Source: Chloroflexota bacterium
GTDB taxonomy: Bacteria; Chloroflexota; Dehalococcoidia; SAR202; UBA11138
Direction of reading: 5' to 3'
DNA length: 9,187 nt
NCBI GenBank assembly: GCA_022566975.1
Contig: JADFHV010000067.1
Location: 1 to 9,187 of the forward strand
Under the pieces are notes generated by a model that was given only the letters and a program-made list of their open reading frames with translations, did no database searches and was not told the DNA's origin. A program made the position numbers and the translations under genes. Below are positions 5,890-9,187 of this stretch, in pieces; within the stretch, counting starts at the first letter, position 1, and every line of letters starts with the position of its first letter.

Positions 5890-7161
5890 ATGAAAATAGA
5901 GCTGCCACAGGTAGGCGAGTCGGTCACCGAAGGGATCATCGGCAAGTGGCTGAAGTCGGTGGGCGACAGCGTCGAGAAGTATGACCCGTTGGTCGAGGTG
6001 GTCACCGACAAGGTGAACATGGAGATGCCGTCGCCGGTCTCGGGCGTCCTCACGTCGATACTGGTGGAGGAAGGCCAGACCGTTCCCATGGGGATGGTTA
6101 TCGCCGAGATTGAGGTCGAGGGTGAAGAGCCCTCGACCGCATCCGAGCCTCAAGCGGTCGTCGCAGAGTCCGAAAAGATCGACACAACGGGAGTGCTGCT
6201 CAAGGACGTGTCCCCCGGCGGGCCGACGGGCTCGGGCGGCCCCATGAGCGCCGGCGTTCCGGAGGCATCCGCCGCACCGGCGGGCACAAAGCGCCAGCGC
6301 TACTCCCCGGCCGTGCAGCGGCTGGCCGAGGAGCACGACGTCGACCTCTCCCTGGTCGTCGGCACGGGAATGGGTGGACGCGTTACCCGCAAGGACGTTC
6401 AGGCCTTCATCGAAAGCCGACCGTCGGCCGAGCCCTCTCGCGGTCCGGCCGCCGCCCCCGGCCCTGACGAGGAGCGGATACCTCTTACGCCCGTCCGGCG
6501 CATGATCGCCGACAACATGGTCATCAGCTCCAGCCAGATCCCGCAGGCGTGGAGCATCGTGGAGGTCGATGTCACCGGCCTGGTCCGGAGGCGGGAGGGG
6601 GCACGGCCCGACTTCCAGCTAAGAGAGGGCGTGAACCTGACCTACCTGCCCTTCGTGCTCAAGGCGGTGGCCGAATCGCTTCGCGAGAACCCTCTGCTCA
6701 ACTCGTCGTGGGCCGGGGATGCCGTGCTTGTAAAGCATCGTATCAACATCGGTGTGGCGGTGGCGGCGCCGGACGGCCTCGTCGTCCCCGTGGTCCACGA
6801 CGCCGACCGGCTGAGTATCGCCGGGCTGGCCACCGCCCTCGACGACCTAACCGGCCGGGCCCGCCAGGGGAAGCTAGAGCTGAAGGACGTGCAGGGAGGG
6901 ACGTTCACCGTCAACAACACCGGGGCGCTCGGCTCCGTAGTCTCCCGGCCGCTGGTCAACCCGCCGCAGGCCGCGATCCTGGCTACGGAAACGATTGTGA
7001 AGCGGCCCGTCGTCATCGGCGACGCCATCGCCATAAGGTCCGTCATGAACCTGTGCCTCACCTTCGACCATCGCGTCATGGACGGCGCCGAGGCCAGCTC
7101 CTTCATCGGCTCCGTCAAACGCCTGCTGGAAGCCATCGGGCCGGACACGCCGATATATTAG
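5890..7161 (+). CDS. 2-oxoacid dehydrogenase E2 acyltransferase (lipoamide)
   Basis: Dihydrolipoyl acyltransferase, the core of the complex, which takes the acyl group from E1 on its lipoyl arm and transfers it to CoA. The 423-residue protein has one lipoyl domain (1-77) with the lipoylated Lys41 in VTDKVNMEMPSP. An Ala/Pro/Gly-rich linker (about 80-135) follows, then a peripheral-subunit-binding domain (about 137-174, YSPAVQRLAEEH and VTRKDV), a second short linker and a catalytic domain (about 196-423). The catalytic motif is FDHRVMDG with His394 and Asp398. GGTFTVNNTGALGS (336-349) is also typical. I chose ATG 5890 because it starts directly with the lipoyl domain (MKIELPQVGESVTEG), while an upstream in-frame start at 5833 lies inside the dispersed repeat. 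The ribosome site is weak (GAG at 5879-5881). lipB follows 13 bases after the stop. Confidence 0.95.
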   Translation: MKIELPQVGESVTEGIIGKWLKSVGDSVEKYDPLVEVVTDKVNMEMPSPVSGVLTSILVEEGQTVPMGMVIAEIEVEGEEPSTASEPQAVVAESEKIDTTGVLLKDVSPGGPTGSGGPMSAGVPEASAAPAGTKRQRYSPAVQRLAEEHDVDLSLVVGTGMGGRVTRKDVQAFIESRPSAEPSRGPAAAPGPDEERIPLTPVRRMIADNMVISSSQIPQAWSIVEVDVTGLVRRREGARPDFQLREGVNLTYLPFVLKAVAESLRENPLLNSSWAGDAVLVKHRINIGVAVAAPDGLVVPVVHDADRLSIAGLATALDDLTGRARQGKLELKDVQGGTFTVNNTGALGSVVSRPLVNPPQAAILATETIVKRPVVIGDAIAIRSVMNLCLTFDHRVMDGAEASSFIGSVKRLLEAIGPDTPIY

Positions 7162-7174
7162 CTGGGTACGCACC

Positions 7175-7858
7175 TTGGTCACCTGCCTCGCAGTCTCCCT
7201 CGGCACCGTCGAGTACACCCGCGCCCTGGAGCTCCAGAGGAGCCTTCATCGGCAGGTAGCCGAAGGGTCTCTGCCCGACCTCCTCCTCTTCCTGGAGCAC
7301 CCGCACGTCTACACCCTGGGACGGCGCGGGAAGGACACGGACGTACTGGTCTCTGAAGAAAAGCTCTCGCGCCTGGGGGCCGAGGTCCACCGTACCGACA
7401 GGGGCGGAGAGGTGACCTACCACGGCCCCGGGCAGCTTGTCGGGTACCCCGTCGTCGACCTGCGACGCTGGGGCGGCGGTCCCATGAAGTACGTCCGGGC
7501 CCTGGAGGATTCTCTGGTAGCTACCCTGCGAGACTTCGGGGTGCAGGCGGGGAGGGACGACAAGCCTACGGGCGTATGGGTCGGCGACGCCAAGATCGCC
7601 GCCATCGGTGTAAAGATCAGCCGCAGGGTCACCATGCACGGCTTCGCCCTGAACGTGCACCCCGACCTCTCCTACTTCGAGCACATCGTGCCCTGCGGTA
7701 TGCCGCGGGCCGGGGTCACCTCAATGGAGTCTCTGCTGTCCAAAGAGCTTTCGGTGGAGCAGGTCATACCGGTGCTGGCAGACCACTTCGGAGCCACGTT
7801 CGGGGCGCGCATGGAGTGGGCTGGAGTCGAGTCGCTGGGAGCCGTCGTAGGAGTCTGA
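7175..7858 (+). CDS. lipB: Octanoyltransferase LipB
   Basis: Lipoyl(octanoyl) transferase moves octanoyl from acyl carrier protein to the lipoyl-domain lysine, the first step of protein lipoylation. The 227-residue product shows LEHPHVYTLGRRG (40-52), the signature RGGEVTYHGPGQLVGYPVVDL region (76-96), catalytic Lys140 in DAKIAAIGVK and catalytic Cys174 in PCGMPRAGVTSM. The Lys-Cys spacing of 34 equals that of E. coli LipB (Lys135, Cys169). The start is inferred as TTG 7175: no ATG or GTG fits in this frame between the E2 stop and the first conserved residues. CTGGG at 7162-7166 is a poor ribosome site. The 13-base gap to E2 implies cotranscription, so the enzyme is made with its substrate protein. 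LipA is not in the window. The last ten or so residues are not conserved. Confidence 0.95.
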   Translation: MVTCLAVSLGTVEYTRALELQRSLHRQVAEGSLPDLLLFLEHPHVYTLGRRGKDTDVLVSEEKLSRLGAEVHRTDRGGEVTYHGPGQLVGYPVVDLRRWGGGPMKYVRALEDSLVATLRDFGVQAGRDDKPTGVWVGDAKIAAIGVKISRRVTMHGFALNVHPDLSYFEHIVPCGMPRAGVTSMESLLSKELSVEQVIPVLADHFGATFGARMEWAGVESLGAVVGV

Positions 7859-7868
7859 GGCCGCCGTC

Positions 7869-7889
7869 GGGAGGAGCTCCTCCCCCTTT
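7869..7889 (+). terminator. Terminator-like palindrome after lipB
   Basis: GGGAGGAGCTCCTCCC (7869-7884) is a perfect 16-base palindrome that can form a six-pair hairpin with an AGCT loop, starting ten bases after the lipB stop. It is followed by CCTTT. The short T-tract makes efficient Rho-independent termination uncertain, but its position at the operon end fits. Confidence 0.4.
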
Positions 7890-8010
7890 CGCGAATTACG
7901 CCATTTTCGGGTTGCGTCCCCTCCAAATGTTGAAGTAGAATTCACGCGTCTACAGGCGGACACGGCAATAGTCTGTCACATGTCCGATGCAGACTTCGAG
8001 GCAACCTCAG

Positions 8011-8090
8011 GCCCCCTCTCTAGAGGCGGGGGAGAGGATAATGCCTCTTCCCCCTTGAGGGGGAAGATTGAGATGGGGGGGAAGCCCTGC
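8011..8090. repeat. Hairpin-rich intergenic repeat upstream of the DUF1800 gene
   Basis: It contains an imperfect palindrome around CTCTAGAG (8018-8025), and a nine-pair hairpin TCTTCCCCC-TTGA-GGGGGAAGA (8046-8067). GGGGGAGAGG at 8028-8037 could pair with CCTCTTCCCCC at 8044-8054 instead, so two structures compete for the same C-rich arm. The style matches REP-like intergenic palindromes seen in environmental Chloroflexota assemblies (from memory). It may be a neutral repeat or affect the leader of the downstream mRNA. Confidence 0.5.
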
Positions 8091-8142
8091 GCATCATCAC
8101 AGTGTTGACAGAGCACTAGTGAAAGTTCACCAGACCGGTCCC

Positions 8143-8159
8143 GAGGAGGAGATGGCGTG
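8143..8159 (+). promoter_or_regulatory. Strong ribosome site fixing the GTG start of the DUF1800 gene
   Basis: GAGGAGGA at 8143-8150 is separated by six bases from GTG 8157-8159. The in-frame ATG at 8193 would cut off part of the conserved HLMRRAGFG segment, and ATG 8152 is in another frame that stops at 8179-8181. The GTG is therefore the best start. Confidence 0.8.
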
Positions 8160-9187
8160 CATCAGAATGACCTCGCTCTAACGGCTCACCTGATGCGCCG
8201 TGCCGGCTTCGGCGCCACCCGGGAGGAGCTCGAGGACCTCGCCTCCAGGCTCTATGAAGACCTCGTAGAGGACTTGGTCCACCCCGAGCGGCTCCCGGAG
8301 GTGGACGCCGATGTCGTCGAACGTTACTACGTGGGCGAGGGTGTCTACGTGGGGACGTGGATGTACCGCATGGTGGCCACGAAACGTCCGCTGGAGGAGA
8401 AGATGGCCCTCTTCTGGCACCACGTCTTCGCCACGGGCACCTCGAAGAACCAGCACCTCCTGGCCTCCGCCAACCAGATCGACATGTTCCGTCGCGTCGG
8501 TCTCTCCGATCTGCGCACCATCCTGGTCGAGCTGTCCAGGGACCCGGCGATGATTTTCTGGCTCGACAACAACGAGAACCGTAAGGGCGAGCCAAACGAG
8601 AACTTCGGCCGAGAGCTGCTCGAGCTCTTCTCCATGGGCGTGGGCAACTATAGCGAGCAAGACATCAAGAACGCCGCCCGCGCATTCACCGGCTGGACCT
8701 TCACCCAGCCCATCCCGCTCTACACCCAGGGTTACTACCCGCCCAGCTTCATCTTCCTCGAGGACGACCACGACGATAGCGAGAAGACGTTTCTCGGGGA
8801 GACGGGCCGCTTCAACGGCGAGGACATCATAGAGATCATCGTCAAGCAGCCGGCGACGGCCCAGTTCATCGCCCGTCACCTCTACAACTTCTTCGTGGCG
8901 GACGAGCCCCAGGTGCCTGCCTGGGAACAGGTGCCTCCCCGCGACCCCGAGGCCATCGAGACCCTGGTCAAGGCCTATTTCGAATCGGACGGCGAGCTGC
9001 GCTCGGTCCTCCGTGTGCTGCTCAACTCGGACTTCTTCAAGGAGGCACGCTTCAAGAGGGTGAAGAGCCCGACCGAGCTGGTCACCGGAGTGATCAAGCT
9101 GGTCGGTACCTTCCAGCGGCCGGAGCCGCACATCTTGGACAGCGTCACCGCGCGATTCATCAGCAAAGAGGCTTGCGGTGGATTCAT
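8157..9187 (+). CDS. DUF1800 family protein, 3' end outside the window
   Basis: The frame is open to the last base, giving 343 residues of a family usually 450-600 long, so the C-terminus is missing. Conserved DUF1800 blocks appear in order: DLALTAHLMRRAGFG (5-19), KMALFWHHVFATG (82-94), DPAMIFWLDNNENRKGEPNE (129-148) continuing into RELLELFSMGVGNYSEQDI (152-170), ARAFTGW (174-180), RHLYNFFV (240-247) and KSPTELV (303-309). The family's function is not established. Members often sit next to DUF1501 genes and have been linked to export or surface processes, but no such neighbour is visible because the window ends. No signal peptide is seen at the chosen GTG start. The gene is separated from lipB by a terminator-like palindrome and a repeat, so it is probably its own transcription unit. 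Confidence 0.92.
   Translation, partial: MHQNDLALTAHLMRRAGFGATREELEDLASRLYEDLVEDLVHPERLPEVDADVVERYYVGEGVYVGTWMYRMVATKRPLEEKMALFWHHVFATGTSKNQHLLASANQIDMFRRVGLSDLRTILVELSRDPAMIFWLDNNENRKGEPNENFGRELLELFSMGVGNYSEQDIKNAARAFTGWTFTQPIPLYTQGYYPPSFIFLEDDHDDSEKTFLGETGRFNGEDIIEIIVKQPATAQFIARHLYNFFVADEPQVPAWEQVPPRDPEAIETLVKAYFESDGELRSVLRVLLNSDFFKEARFKRVKSPTELVTGVIKLVGTFQRPEPHILDSVTARFISKEACGGF

Larger units (their letters stand above)
7859..8156. other. Intergenic region: terminator, weak promoter, hairpin repeat
   Basis: No gene was found. In order it holds a perfect palindrome just after lipB (7869-7884), a weak promoter-like pair TTGCGT (7912-7917), 18 bases, TAGAAT (7936-7941), and a hairpin-rich repeat (8011-8090). 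A TTGACA (8105-8110) lacks a -10 partner. Before the DUF1800 start there is a GTGAA-AG-TTCAC inverted repeat (8119-8130), a possible operator, and a strong ribosome site at 8143-8150. Confidence 0.6.

Noticed and set aside
4829..5908. 359-residue minus-strand frame sharing a peptide with the one at 2222-3829
   Set aside because: The shared peptide (around PFPSADSGQALARKGK) is simply the dispersed repeat translated in reverse. The rest is antisense to E1 beta. Automated annotation may call it a conserved hypothetical protein, but it is not one.
8105..8110. Perfect TTGACA -35 box before the DUF1800 gene
   Set aside because: No -10-like hexamer lies at 16-18 bases downstream (CACCAG at 17), so it cannot be called a promoter.
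276..8128. Ten-base match GAACTTTCAC at 276-285 and in reverse at 8119-8128
   Set aside because: Several dozen ten-base matches are expected by chance in a window this size, and the surrounding bases do not agree.
8178..9131. 317-residue minus-strand frame
   Set aside because: It is antisense to the DUF1800 gene, whose + strand frame has the full set of family motifs.
1..9187. CRISPR array, tRNA or rRNA genes, transposase, defence or phage genes
   Set aside because: No regularly spaced repeats, cloverleaf arms, rRNA-like stretches or relevant protein motifs were found.

Overview
The window is a stretch of GC-rich bacterial chromosome in which every convincing gene lies on the + strand. The gene content fits a free-living aerobic heterotroph: a two-domain sulfurtransferase of the mycobacterial type, a 2-oxoacid dehydrogenase operon with lipB, a DUF1800 protein, and short hairpin-rich dispersed repeats between genes. 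I favour a Chloroflexota lineage (SAR202/Dehalococcoidia-like). This rests on gene style and repeat style, not on a marker gene, so it is only moderately supported.

Layout. 1-368 is a non-coding left flank with long G and C homopolymers and a 21-nt direct repeat, followed by a good sigma-70-type promoter for the first gene. 369-1232 encodes a tandem-rhodanese sulfurtransferase. 1324-1629 encodes a small DUF4234-type membrane protein whose apparent original start is cut off by an in-frame stop. 1686-2342 encodes an OmpR/PhoB-type response regulator with an altered receiver domain and no kinase partner in view. 2343-2626 is mostly one copy of a dispersed hairpin element. 2627-3514 is a fold-type IV PLP aminotransferase. 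After a small intergenic repeat come 2-oxoacid dehydrogenase E1 alpha (3666-4715) and E1 beta (4712-5698, overlapping by four bases), a second copy of the dispersed element (5715-5871), E2 acyltransferase (5890-7161) and lipB (7175-7858). 7859-8156 holds a terminator-like palindrome and another hairpin-rich repeat. 8157-9187 is the start of a DUF1800 gene that runs off the right edge.

How the genes work together. The aminotransferase can produce 2-oxoacids, which the E1/E2 complex oxidatively decarboxylates to acyl-CoA. LipB supplies the octanoyl group that is matured into lipoate on E2. The loop of E1 alpha containing HTSDDDD resembles branched-chain 2-oxoacid dehydrogenases (BkdAA type), and together with the adjacent aminotransferase this suggests branched-chain amino acid catabolism. 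Dihydrolipoamide dehydrogenase (E3) and lipoyl synthase (LipA) are not in the window.

No CRISPR array, tRNA, rRNA, transposase or defence system was seen. The most unusual items are the two-copy 157-179 bp element, which has inverted ends, subterminal hairpins and an internal module duplication, and the interrupted start of the DUF4234 gene. I found no convincing undescribed multi-gene system.
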